The notes beneath the pieces are model-generated. The model was not told the origin of the DNA and searched no databases. It saw only the letters and a program-made list of their open reading frames with translations. Positions 38,078 through 48,706 of a DNA stretch of 64,000 nt are shown here, piece after piece. The translations under genes and the position numbers were made by a program. Source of the DNA: Manduca sexta (Eukaryota > Arthropoda > Insecta > Lepidoptera > Sphingidae); the NCBI RefSeq assembly GCF_014839805.1, contig NC_051130.1, forward strand, positions 806,001 through 870,000, in the 5' to 3' direction. How positions within the stretch are numbered: the stretch's first letter is position 1; each line of letters opens with the position of its first letter.

Positions 38078-38479
38078 ATTGTTTATTTAAATAATTGTTT
38101 TATTGTGACTTTGTAGTTATTATGGAACTTGGGCGACACGTAGGTGTTATAAACGGGATTCGCAAAAAATGGCGATAGACAATAGTTGCTTGATCTGAAA
38201 TATGAACTTAGGATCTCGTGGTTTACAGACCAAGTTCGGTCTCGCAGTTTCCAGACGTTCTTTGGTTGGAATTTGAGCTTTATTGTATAATAACATAGTG
38301 TACTAAAACATCCCTTAATGAGAGGCGTGATATCTTTTTCCTTGAAATGTCAGGAATCGAGTGAACGTTCGTGTCCTGTAATATGAGGGTCAGGTTGAGA
38401 GAAGGCCAGCGCAGCTGGTAGTATTTTTAAAAATAGTTACCGTCGATACCTTAACCCATTTGCCATCGGAATGATTGGA

Positions 38480-38497
38480 ATGTTAGCCGGCTAACAT
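38480..38497. repeat. 18-bp perfect palindrome
   Basis: ATGTTAGCCGGCTAACAT. The same core is found in the 46-bp palindrome 75 bases downstream. Confidence 0.7.
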
Positions 38498-38558
38498 GAC
38501 AGCTACATGAGATTACGCGTGTCACGGAAAAATAACCTTATTATGTAATAAATAAACA

Positions 38559-38604
38559 ACTTAATGCTTGACATGTTAGCCGGCTAACATGTCAAGCATT
38601 AAGT
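38559..38604. repeat. 46-bp perfect palindrome
   Basis: Each 23-base arm reads ACTTAATGCTTGACATG... into TTAGCC at the centre, with no spacer between the arms; the arms are fully complementary. Seen directly; function unknown. Confidence 0.85.
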
Positions 38605-38924
38605 AGTAAAATAAGCGAAATGAAGACAGTTGGTCGCATAATCGCTTTGCAGTTGTTATTAAGAAAATAATGTTAGGAACTGAAGCGATTTTTATTAAAA
38701 TAAAGAGAAATATCACTGAGTAAAGATATACTTTCACAAATATTACACAAACGAAACAACCGGTACGACTGGTAATGAACAACTGTTCGCTGCTGACTGA
38801 CTGTGCCGGTCTATCAAACGCTCTGTGTTTTTACAGCAAAAGGTATCACAAAAATATTTATATTCTAACAATAATTTATTTTAACCCATAAATATTAAAC
38901 GCTATTTATATTCTATTAGCATTT

Positions 38925-39251
38925 GCGATAGCCTAGTTAGGTGTGGAACGGACTGTCAAGACGAATGTCCGCAGGTTCAAATCCCATGGGCACATACCTC
39001 TGACTTTTCTAAAATCATGTGTCCACTCTTTGTGAATCTATCGTTCGCTTTAACGGTGAAGGAAAACATCGTGAGGAAACCTGCACATCTGAGAAGTTCT
39101 CTATAGGAATTTCGAAGGTGTGTGAAGTCTACCAATCCGCACTAGGCCAGCGTGGTGAACTAAGGCCTAATCCCTCTCAGTAGTAGAGGAGGCCCGTGCT
39201 CAGCAGTGGGCAAGTATATAATACAGAGCTGATATTATTATTTATTATTAT
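38925..39251 (+). mobile_element. SINE family 1 flanked by a 53-bp direct repeat
   Basis: Complete SINE. The 53 bp before it (38872-38924) recur directly after it (39252-39304) with two mismatches, far longer than the 8-15 bp duplications around other copies here. The pre-insertion site looks like a Helitron end read in reverse (ACTAGCATTTGCTCGCAGCT). Confidence 0.85.
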
Positions 39252-39291
39252 TAATTTATTTTAACCTATAAATATTAAACGCTATTTATAT

Positions 39292-39445
39292 TCTACTAGC
39301 ATTTGCTCGCAGCTGACCCCCCCCCCTCCCTCCATTTTTCGGAATAAAAGTAGCCAATAACCTTCCAGAGGTCTTAAGCTATTTAAGTACTAAATTTCAT
39401 AAATATCCGTTTAGTAGATTTTGAGAAAATCGATAATACAGACAG
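39292..39445 (-). repeat. Helitron-type end, interrupted by the SINE at 38925
   Basis: CTACTAGCATTTGCTCGCAGCT followed by a C-rich run and TTTTCGGAATAAAAGTAGCC. A C9 run occurs at 39317. It carries the target site of the upstream SINE. Confidence 0.45.
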
Positions 39446-39499
39446 ACAGAAAAGGAAACTTTGTTTTATAATGCGTATAAATACATTTTTACTCTACTG

Positions 39500-39612
39500 T
39501 CAGTTTGGTAACCTGTTATCAGAAAATGTGCAAGAAACTAGTGTTGCTTTTTCCAAAATCAATACAAAGTACAGTTAATATTGTTCTTGCATTGTAAAAC
39601 ATACGCTTAAAC
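39500..39612 (-). repeat. LINE-tail repeat fragment
   Basis: GTGCAAGAAACTAGTGTTGC followed by AAAATCAATACAAAG. Only the distal part is present. Confidence 0.4.
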
Positions 39613-39772
39613 AAGCGTCCACGCTATGTACAAAACCGAATACTTAACATTAAAATGACAAACGATACTTGAAATATTACTAGTTCACATTAGAACATAT
39701 AACAAAAATGTCACCGCTTGTACTCCATTCGCAAAGCGTAATAGTTACAAGATTTAATTTTCAAGGTATTTA

Positions 39773-40281
39773 TACAGGGTAATTTTGAGATTGCGTTAAT
39801 AAATGCATCCTATTGCTTTTATCTCTGCTAATCTACTGTACTGTTAAATAACTTCTTGTAAGTGGAAACTTTATTGATTTATGTATTTTTTATTATCTTA
39901 ACTAGTCTATAAGAGTCAATATATTGTATGTTTCACAAATATATTAATGAATAAATAAATAATAAATATTTTGCCGAAAACCATCCACGAATACCGAATA
40001 TTTTCACCAAAAATCTCAGTTTTATTTTTATAGCTTTTTGATCGCTTTGTAGTTTAGTGCAAATATTGCGTGTTTGTGAGTATATTTCTGACTGAAAGTG
40101 CGATGTTGCCGCTGCTCTTAGAGTAGTAGTGGTGACATTAGGGCGTGTAAAATTAAAATAAATTTTAATCGATATTTAGTTTCTTCGAAACATACACGTT
40201 TTTATTTTACGTAGTGTTGTTTCAAGAAGATACATAAGTATGTGGTTTCATTTAGTAACACAATATCAAAATGACCCAGTA
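39773..40281. mobile_element. MITE of the same family, longer and diverged
   Basis: TACAGGGTAATTTTGAGATT at the left and CAAAATGACCCAGTA at the right. It has the same internal landmarks as 27418 plus about 100 extra AT-rich bases. Confidence 0.65.
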
Positions 40282-40587
40282 CACAAATATATATTATATT
40301 AATTTCGATAAATACTGCAACATACATTTCCAAGAGATATTTCAATTCCGCCAGTCGTTCTATTTGTACGTTCACGTGGGATTTTAATATCCTTAAGTCC
40401 CGTTTTGCTCGTTGGAGGAATTTTCCAGATTTTTTAATACGGCGTAGAATTCCATATTGAACTCCTATTTCCGGTTATGTCCAGGATTCCTAGAAAGGGT
40501 TGTGGTTTAAGTTACAGGCGTTAGTTGCAGAAGAATACTCGAAGTTTCGTGCTTATTACCGCTTATCGTGGTAAAAGTGGAATTATG

Positions 40588-40800
40588 ATAATGTTTTTTT
40601 TTATTTATAAGTATTTTTTATTACTTTAATTGATGAGACGAACTTGCCGTTCACGTGATGGTAAGCGATACCGCCCATAAACAGTAGAAACACCATCTAA
40701 CACCTTGAATTACAAAGTATAGTTTGGTATTCCACTGCGCTCGCCATCCTGACACGTGAGATGTTAAGTCTTATTACGTCCAGTAATTTCGCTGGCTACA
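40588..40800 (-). mobile_element. poly(A)-tailed repeat, minus strand, truncated
   Basis: T-rich tail, GATGGTAAGCGATACCGCCC and GGTATTCCACTGCGCTCGCC, ending near CGTCCAGTAATTTCGCTGG. Confidence 0.62.
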
Positions 40801-41336
40801 ATATGTATAATATTGTATTACAATAATGCAAAAAAATAGTATGTACTTATTTTATCTATAATATTATAATGTTCAGGCGCTACTTCATGGTATTATTATC
40901 ACGAAGTGTCTCTTAAGAATGTTCAAAACTTAAAATTAAAATGCTTTGTGCATGGAAATTTATTTTTAAAGTTCGAACAGACCGTATGAATTTAATAAAG
41001 ACAATATCGCTCTTCTTTCCTCCCTTATACCGCTTTGTAAGTAGATATTCAATGAATATTCAGAGCTTACGTACACAGGGTGTTGCAATGAGGGTTCAAC
41101 AGTCACATCATATAAATATTAATATTATTCCAGATAGAAGTCTTGGGTCGATGAAACTAGAGTTTGAAAATCTTGTATTCTAAAACGAATACTGCAAGAA
41201 TAACTTATTTTTACCCTGAAGAATTATAACCTATCGACGTATCTTCTTGTATGTTATTGTCTATGTTAGAAATTTATATTTTGACTGTCAGTCAATTCGT
41301 TGATCGATTGTCTTCTATACAATAAAATGGTATAGT

Positions 41337-41562
41337 CTAAAGCCTCGGGTTCGATACTCGGATTGAGCAAAGTGATGGGGTTTTTCTGTTCAGTATCAGC
41401 TCGGAGTCAGGAATTTGTCTACGAAATGGCGTTGGGCTCGTCTCCTATCAAATCACCTATGGTTTGAATGAATTCCATCCTAATGGAACACACACGCAAG
41501 AACTGGGTGCTCCAGTTGCATCTTCCCCTTATCACTTCGGGGATTAATGCGTGTTATGTGTT
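41337..41562 (+). mobile_element. SINE family 2, 5'-truncated
   Basis: Begins at the B box (CGGGTTCGATACTCGG), with TTTTTCTGTTCAGTATCAGC in the middle and CTTCGGGGATTAATGCGTG at the end. A small internal insertion lies near 41460. Confidence 0.7.
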
Positions 41563-41577
41563 TGTTTTATAGGCACA

Positions 41578-41680
41578 ACATCATCATTAGCCAGGATGTC
41601 CACTGCTGATCATGGACCTCGTCCTCTAGCGACCTTCTGCAACTCTTATTAGGTCATCTGTCCACATAATGTGATGGCTA
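41578..41680 (-). repeat. RTE-type LINE tail, decayed
   Basis: Minus-strand copy: ATCATCATTAGCCAGGATGT at the tail and CAGTGGACATCC / GTGGACAGATGACC words. Confidence 0.5.
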
Positions 41681-42014
41681 ACATAGTTTATATTTTTTAA
41701 ATAGCAGGTCAGTCTAAAGTCGCAACATATTTGAAACCTCTTAACCGTCAATCACTTAAAAATATTTATTTATCTTGCTATGTATATGTAATGTATATGC
41801 AAACATATTAAAACCCCTTTCCGTTACCCCATTTGCAAATTTTATTAAACGCGTCACACAAGAGAACTATATGAAAATGTTTCTTATTTCCACGTATCAG
41901 TTAATTGGATGCAATATGCGTTTAAAGTTTTCAAGCAACAGCATTTTGAATGATGGAAATTTCTGAGTGTTCCTTATGTTTGAGAATAAAACGATGACTG
42001 GTTAATTTATTTCA

Positions 42015-42050
42015 TTTAGGAGCGCCAGGTCAAAATGACCCTGTATCACG
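42015..42050. repeat. solo MITE end
   Basis: TTTCATTTAGGAGCGCC then GTCAAAATGACCCTGTA: the terminal repeat of the 401-bp family without the rest of the element. Confidence 0.5.
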
Positions 42051-42240
42051 AATTCTTGTATCACGCGTGAAAGTGTTGTCCCGGGATTAAAGTACCGCTA
42101 TATTTCCCGGGATAGAAAGTAGTCTAACGAAATCGTTCCCTGTGACTATTGCAATACCAAATTTCATCGAAAGACGTTCAGTAGTTGTTGAGTTTGGCGC
42201 CTTCAGACAGGCACAAATGCGCCGAGGGATTTTGTTTTAA
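42050..42240 (+). repeat. Helitron-type fragment
   Basis: GTCCCGGGATTAAAGTACCG, AAATTTCATCGAAAGACGTTC and TTCAGACAGGCACAAATGCG. A similar scrap lies at 42385-42510. Confidence 0.4.
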
Positions 42241-42589
42241 TATATATTTATATAACTATTTAAGATTATTGCGTAACCTTATCCGTTTACGCAGAGCAAG
42301 CAACGTCTGAAAAATAATAAATTTGACCCGTTATTGCAACACTTTTCATTGACGTTGCACTCATATTGGTCATAACGTGATATTTTATAGCCTATAGCTT
42401 TCCTCAACAATTGTGTCATCTAACATAAAAATAAATTTTCAATTCGTACAAGTAGTTCCTGAGATTAGGGAGTTCAAACAAACAAACTTTTCAGCGTTAT
42501 ATAATAGTAAATTCGGCGTTATATTAATAGTATATAGATTAATGTAATATCCACATTATAGTAAATTTAAAACACCCAAAGTAAACATA

Positions 42590-42924
42590 TATAATAAAAT
42601 AATAATATCAGCCCTGTATTATATACTTGCCCACTGCTGAGCACGGGCCTCCTGTACTACTGAGAGGGATTAGGCCTTAGTCCACCACGCTGGCCTAGTG
42701 CGGGTTGGTAGACTTCACACACCTTCGAAATTCCTATAAAGAAGTTCTCAGATGTGCAGGTTTCCTCACGATGTTTTCCTTCACCGTTAAAGCGAACGAT
42801 AAATTCACAAAGAATACACACATGATTTTTTTAAAAAGTCAGAGGTGAGTGCCCTTGGGATTTGAACCTGCGGACATTCGTCTTGGCAGTCCGTTCCACA
42901 CCCAACTAGGCTATCGCCGCTTAT
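42590..42924 (-). mobile_element. SINE family 1, full length
   Basis: Flanked by the perfect 11-bp duplication AAGTAAACATA (42579-42589 and 42925-42935). Head, body and tail are all present. Confidence 0.88.
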
Positions 42925-43278
42925 AAGTAAACATAACATATTGCATAAATACGATGTTTAATTTCTTTTTTGTGATGTACATTTTGCATGTGTAGAGGGC
43001 GTCTAAAAATTAGATAACAACGGTTATTGTGCCGTTTTTTTTGGGGAAGGGTTCTTATAGACACAGGATACTTTAGGATATATCCTAATTGGCTAATTTA
43101 ATGTTGGTTGATGCCTGAGCTGTCTTACCATCACACCACGTACCAGGCCGTCTATGTCATTTTTTTTCCTTGTTTCGCAAAGCGGCTTCACTGTATCTGA
43201 TGTTAACTGAAGTGAAGCCGAAAGTACTAAGATGATACAAAATGGTGGAAGCAAGGTATCAACATTTCGTCTTTATAC

Positions 43279-43670
43279 AATAGGGGACCGGACTTATTTT
43301 TGTTCTTTATTATTATGAAATATTTACGTTATATAAATTACAACACAGAAAGAATTATTTAAATCCGGTAAAAAATCAACAAGTTATAAGTCTTTCAATT
43401 TCGGTAGAAGGGGTAAGTAACAAGAAACAGAAAAGAGGCACAATACCCACGTGTGACGTCATCGGGCATTACGACGCGTGCGAAAGAAAGAGATGAAGCG
43501 ATATCCCCACCTCGCGCCCACTTCGGCAGATAGTTATATTTGAAATATGAATTACTGCCTCATTTTTTAACCAATTTTAATGCAGTTTTCGCAGGAGGGT
43601 TTCTTTTTCGTATTATTAACCATTACATATAGAATAAAGTACAAAATCAAACACAGGACGGTCCCCTATT
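43279..43670. mobile_element. MITE with AATAGGGGACCGG ends, reverse copy
   Basis: 392 bp, the same length as the copy at 26258, with left end AATAGGGGACCGGAC and right end GGACGGTCCCCTATT. Confidence 0.72.
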
Positions 43671-43854
43671 TCTACGAAACATACGGCTCCTTTATTTAAT
43701 TTTAAATTGAATCAACAGGTGACTAGTTGACATATCCTACATCGATTTGTTACCCAACTCGCTACCATTTTGTTATGAATATTGACGTCTGTGCCGTATC
43801 TTCATGTCTTTTCTAAATATGATGTAACTTAACTTTTGCGACTCGTTACAGGCA

Positions 43855-43903
43855 AAATACATGTGATGCCTACCAAGCAACTTCGTAGGCATCACGTGTA
43901 TTT
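43855..43903. repeat. 19-bp hairpin, 11-base loop
   Basis: Arms 43855-43873 (AAATACATGTGATGCCTAC) and 43885-43903 pair at 18 of 19 positions; the exception would be a G-U pair in RNA. Confidence 0.6.
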
Positions 43904-44162
43904 CCTTTAATCATCTGATTCGCCCATTCGTGCCATTATGGAGCATTATAATTCACCAATATATTCGGTTTCCAGATATCTAACTTTACTGCAGTCGTTT
44001 GTCCAAACAGAACATAAACGATTCCAATAGTTTATGAACGATGGTTCGCTCGTCCAGCAACAGCTGCTGATGGTAAGCCGCGCTCGGCTTGAGGTGGGAA
44101 CACACTTAGCCAGACAGACTTAGGACAGTGATAGAACCGTGCTTTCTCAGAATATCCCCATT

Positions 44163-44515
44163 ATAATAATAATATAATAATGTCAGCCCTGTATTATATA
44201 CTGTCCCACTGTTGGGCACGGGCCCCCTCTACTACTGAGAGGGAATAGGCCTTAGTCCACCACGCTGGCCTAGTGCGGGTTGATAGACTTCACACACCTT
44301 CGAAAGTTCCTAATAGAAAGTTTCTCAGGTATGCAGGTTTCCTCACGATGTTTTCCTTCACCGTTAAAGCAAGCGATAATTTACAAAGAATATACACATT
44401 ATTTTTTTAGAAAAGTCAGAGGTGTGTGGCCTTGGGATTTCAACCTGCGGACATTCGTCTCGGCTGTCCGTTCCACAACCAATTAGGCTATCATCACCAA
44501 GCGGTGATCCGCTTT
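44163..44515 (-). mobile_element. SINE family 1, full length with altered 5' end
   Basis: Flanked by ATATCCCCATT (44152-44162 and 44516-44526). About 20 bases beyond the usual head (AGCGGTGATCCGCTTT) lie inside the duplication, so this copy carries an extra 5' extension. Confidence 0.82.
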
Positions 44516-44979
44516 ATATCCCCATTGTACGAATTTATGAGAACACGAACTTCCTGAGGTTTAGGTGTTAGTATGTTTCCAGTCATTGCTCATAATTCAG
44601 ATGCTGAAAATAAAACCAGCTCACGGACACGTCGCACTCCTTGCGCGGCTACGTGTGCAAAAGCCTTACATCTTACTACCAAATTACGTTCGTACTGAAG
44701 ACACATTTAAAATAGCAAAATGAGATTTGGTCACAAACTTTCCTTTGGTAAAATTGAATTTCCACCGCCGCCGTACATCCATTGTTCTTTGAAACTAAAC
44801 TGTAAAAACGATGTAAATTAAATTCGTGCTTTATTATTTCGTGCTAGAGTTGAGATTTGTTTGGTCGGTGGCGTGATGAAGCACCAGTTTTTAATCGGAT
44901 TGCATTTTCAAGGTATACCTGTTTATAGTTTGTACCCACTATGCTATGTTCAGAACAGTTTATTTGAATTTAGTTCTGA

Positions 44980-45285
44980 TATGAATTGGATTACGGCCAT
45001 TTCGACCATGTTGCAGGGAAGTTCCTACCCTCCAGTTCCTAACCCCCAGTCGTCCCTAATGCGCCGAAGAGGGCCACCGCGGAGTTTTAGTTGGTATGCC
45101 GTGCGTTGTATATAGGTTAGGGACTCAGCCCGACGGTCGCCGAAGGTCAAGATCAAATCCAGGCGGCTCAACGCCGGGTCGTAAGGCACGGTGACCCCAA
45201 CATAACCGCTCAGCCCCCTGCCTCCTGAAGGCTGGGCGGGTAGTCAAAAGGCTCTTTCTCCGAATTCAAAATCAAAAAAAAAGGT
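44980..45285 (+). repeat. GC-richer LINE-3'-end-like block
   Basis: Starts near CCATTTCGACCATGTTGCAG and contains CCCCCAGTCGTCCCTAATGC, AGCCCGACGGTCGCCGAAGG and CGTAAGGCACGGTGACCCC, ending in an A run (AAAATCAAAAAAAAAGG). The composition differs from its surroundings and an A tail is present. The family is unsure. Confidence 0.45.
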
Positions 45286-45775
45286 ACAGTCAGTTAGAGA
45301 GCATGTTATGCCCACGCCTGATTGCTGATTTACACAATGTTATAGATATATTGTTATAGACAAAGCTGTGGTGGATTCCATAGTCTGAGTTCAGACTACC
45401 AATATAGACCGTTTTCTGATACACCACTAATGTTTAATTACCAAATAAAAATTGGGGTTATTTGCTGCCGCCATTGAATACATTTATAACAAAAAAAATG
45501 AACTTACGATGTCATAAAATTATCCCTGAAAAGGCAAGTTTTGGTCATAACTTATATTGGTTCATCATTCTGCTTTCTACCGTCTGTTAGTCAATTGAAA
45601 CAAATTGATCGTTTTTTTTTTGTCTTATTTTCATTAAATATTTGTTTCTCACGGACAGTGAGTATTCATTGTTGAGAGTCAATTTAACGTGTGATGGATA
45701 GTATTTGTTATAAGCATCCATAAAATGAAAGGAATCTTACGTTACCGGTTTTTTGTTAATTAGAATCATTATTTC

Positions 45776-46082
45776 GGCAATAGCCTAGTTAGTTGTGGAA
45801 CGGACTGCCGAGACGAATGTCAGCAGGTTCAAATCCCAAGGGCACACACCTCTGACTTTTCTAAAATATTATGTTTATATTCTTTGTGAATTATCGCTTG
45901 CTTATCTTACTTATCGAACCCACGTACCTGATAAATTCTCTATTAGGAATTTTCGAGGATGTGTGAAGTCTACCAATCCGCATTAGGCCAGCGTGGTGGA
46001 CTAAGGCCTAATCCCTCTCAGTAGTAGAGGAAGCCCGTGCCCAACAGTGGGACAGTATATAATACAGGGCTGATATTATTAT
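45776..46082 (+). mobile_element. SINE family 1 copy
   Basis: Flanked by the perfect 12-bp duplication AATCATTATTTC (45764-45775 and 46083-46094). It has a small internal deletion around 45900. Confidence 0.86.
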
Positions 46083-46383
46083 AATCATTATTTCAATAAA
46101 ATCAACATTTAACCTTGATACCACGTAAATAAGTAACAAATATAGCACAACGATTACAATCACGCAATTAAGCGTCCACTAATAAAATAAAACCAACCAA
46201 TGTCAGCTGCATAATAACAGACACATGTAACGCAATTTACTTTATATTTGGAAGACCTTGAAATAGTCCAAGGAAACCACAACTTGTCAAATTACTTTAA
46301 AGTATTTAGTGTCACATGAAGACCTCTCTGTCAACCGATTGATGTATATGAGAATTATTGTCAAGCATACTGTTGCACATGAC

Positions 46384-46640
46384 TGCCTCAATGGCGTGGA
46401 TATATTACATGCGCGGTTCCACAACGCTCTGAAATCCCGAGTTATATTCCCAGATCAGGTAACGTGATATTAGGTTTTTCTGTTCAGTATCAGTCCGGCG
46501 GCTTCTAGAGTTCTTGTATGATGTGTGTTTGATTTGGAAATAACCTCATCGCCTTTTATCATGGGATGGGACGCGTGGTGAAAAGAAGATGTTCTAACTG
46601 CACATATGCCTGCTCCCCCGTGGATATATGTTGGTGTGAT
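46384..46640 (+). mobile_element. SINE family 2, old copy
   Basis: GCCTCAATGGCGTGGATATATTACATGCG at the head (first 20 bases match the family best), then GGTTTTTCTGTTCAGTATC. The second half is rearranged. Confidence 0.6.
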
Positions 46641-46663
46641 GTGTGTTTGTTTTAAAATTAAAA

Positions 46664-47260
46664 AAATAAAATTAAAATACTTTATTTATCACGTAGGCGA
46701 ACAAAGTTGCACTTATGATACGTCAAAACAATGTACACTATTATTTCTAGATAACAATTAAAATTACTTATATAACTATAAAGAAAAGCGGCGATAGCCT
46801 AGTTGGGTGTGGAACGGACTGCCAAGACGAATGTCCGCAGGTTCAAATCTCAAGGGCACACACCTCTGACTTTTCTAAAATCATGTGTGTATTCTTTGTA
46901 AATTTATCGTTCGCTTTAACGGTGAAGGAAAACATCGTGAGGAGACCTGCACATCTGAGAAGTTCTCTATAGGAATTTCGAAGGTGTGTGAAGTCTACCA
47001 ATCCGCACTAGGCCAGCGTGGTGGACTAAGGCCTAATTCCCTCTCAGTAGTAGAGGAGGCCCGTGCTCAGCAGTGGGCAAGTATATAATACAGGGCTGAT
47101 ATTATTTTTATATAACTATGAACATTTTTAAATAAGGGATAAAATTTATAAGGAATAACAAGGTAAATCAAAATAGCCAGCTCGGGCTGAGAAGTAGGGG
47201 GACATAAAGAGATAACGCGTCGCGATCCTCACCAGCAGGGACATAAGCCCTACCCTAGCT
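46664..47260 (-). repeat. LINE-tail repeat (CACGTAGGCGAAC type) split by a SINE
   Basis: 46664-46779 has TACTTTATTTATCACGTAGG and GTTGCACTTATGATACGTC. After the SINE, 47108-47260 continues with AGCCAGCTCGGGCTGAG. The same two words occur at 60107 and 60585. Confidence 0.5.
46780..47107 (+). mobile_element. SINE family 1, full length, inserted in a LINE tail
   Basis: Flanked by the 12-bp duplication TTATATAACTAT (46768-46779 and 47108-47119). It interrupts the repeat that starts at 46664. Confidence 0.87.
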
Positions 47261-47844
47261 AACATACCAGCCTTTCACTAGCTACCTAAGTGATGACTAC
47301 CCGAAGAAGAAAGGCAGAAAGAAACTCCGGGCTTACTTTATTGTCATCAACTGTTCATTACATCCTTTGTATTTTCTTTCAAGTCTTTCTTGTGCATAGT
47401 CAATAGTTATATAAGCTGATGCACGCTCATCACCGTTAAAATCGGATGAGAGAAAATCAACGAGAAGGGATTTAAACCTTAACTGGCAAGAAATAAATAA
47501 AAAACTTAAGTTGGAGAAAAAAATTAAAAATAAATGAAGACATTAATTCATAATGAAATATCGGCGTACAGCGTGCATTTGCATACATTTACAATCACAA
47601 TGTTCAGTCATGCGAAAAACAACTATAGTATTATAGACGCAAACACAACATAATGATCAGTCGGTCATCTTCCAAAAAATACATTACAATATACAAACAT
47701 ACAATTATGTCAAATACGAATAATTATAATGTCCTTATTATAAATAAGAATTATGTGAGACATTTTAAGCAGTTGTGAGTGCTAACGGGGTGGGTCATTG
47801 TGTGCAGGACAAATCATTCGTTATCACTCGTTTCGTGTGTTTTT

Positions 47845-48055
47845 GTTCATTGATATTGCTGAACCCTAAAGGCGTGCATTATATTGCGTCGGCAGCTACG
47901 GATTCATTAGCCCCAAGTGCACTGTTGCGGCAGCACTTGTCCAACACCACACGCGCTGTCGCCCCACAGGGAACAAGGGTTTGAGCTTCACCCCTCATAT
48001 TATCTCTTGGTCACGACTCCAAATATCTTCGTGAAGACATTCCAAATCCTCCAAC
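47845..48055 (+). promoter_or_regulatory. 5' flank of receptor A conserved with receptor B
   Basis: About 210 bp directly before the ATG of A can be aligned with the flank of B (58272-58490, opposite strand). Shared words include TTGTCCAACACCACACGC and ATTGCGTCGG. Short open frames cross this block in both copies (ALLRQHLSNTTRAVAP here), but an in-frame stop separates it from the receptor start. I read it as a duplicated 5' UTR and promoter-proximal region. No TATA box was recognised. Confidence 0.6.
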
Positions 48056-48706
48056 ATGCCAGACCAGCTAGTGTGCAACATTAACTTTTATTTGTACACT
48101 AGATTTTTTGTCGGTTTTTACCACGAGTTTCAAACCTCCACTCCAATGCGATGGCTGGCGAGGCTTTACTGTTCGCTTATTTGCGCAAGTATCACTTTCT
48201 GTTATAATCTTTTGGTTTATGATCACCTTATGTCGAAAATGTTAGCATGGATCATATCTATGGAATACATCATGTCTGTGTTAATTTCTTTGCTGAAGAG
48301 TAATAAGTACTTACTGCAGTACTATAAGAAGACGCCGCTCATTGACGCAAGCCCGGCCACCTATAGGCCAATGCGTGTTTGTCTTGTTGGATACAATTGT
48401 GTTATGTTTCTTATGACGCTCCCTTATTTCTTACAAATTTCATTTGCATCGTGTGGGGAAAATATTCGACCGAAATATATTTTTGCTCTAATTGATTTTA
48501 TTGTGTGGATCATTTATATAATTGGGACTCCTGTATTATTCGTGTTTGCTCTGCTGTACTCTCGCGTGAGGCTGATGCGGCAGACGCTAGAGAGCAACGA
48601 CTTCGACTGCAGAATCCTCGGCAAGCATCACCCGCGCCGGTACATACAGATGTATGAGGCGATCATGGATGGGCTGGAGGCATGCGACGGCACTGTGAAG
48701 CTGCAG
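48056..48706 (+). CDS. Gr: gustatory receptor A, exon 1
   Basis: This exon encodes residues 1-217 with the first four helices and the loop before helix 5. It ends after a complete CAG codon with the donor GTAACA. Its length, 651 nt, equals exon 1 of paralogue B exactly. Confidence 0.92.

Larger units (their letters stand above)
37614..47844. other. unassigned stretches, 37.6-47.8 kb
   Basis: Nothing recognised in 37614-37982, 38078-38479, 38605-38871, 40801-41336, 41681-42014, 42925-43278, 43904-44151, 44527-44979, 45286-45763, 46095-46383 and 47261-47844. The 81-codon frame at 40941-41183 has no known motif. Confidence 0.45.

Noticed and set aside
47775..47984. Possible upstream coding exon of receptor A with SNTTRAVAP-like translation
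   Set aside because: The frame is separated from the receptor start by a stop, and its conservation with B is better explained as shared 5' flank. A spliced 5' exon cannot be excluded without RNA data.
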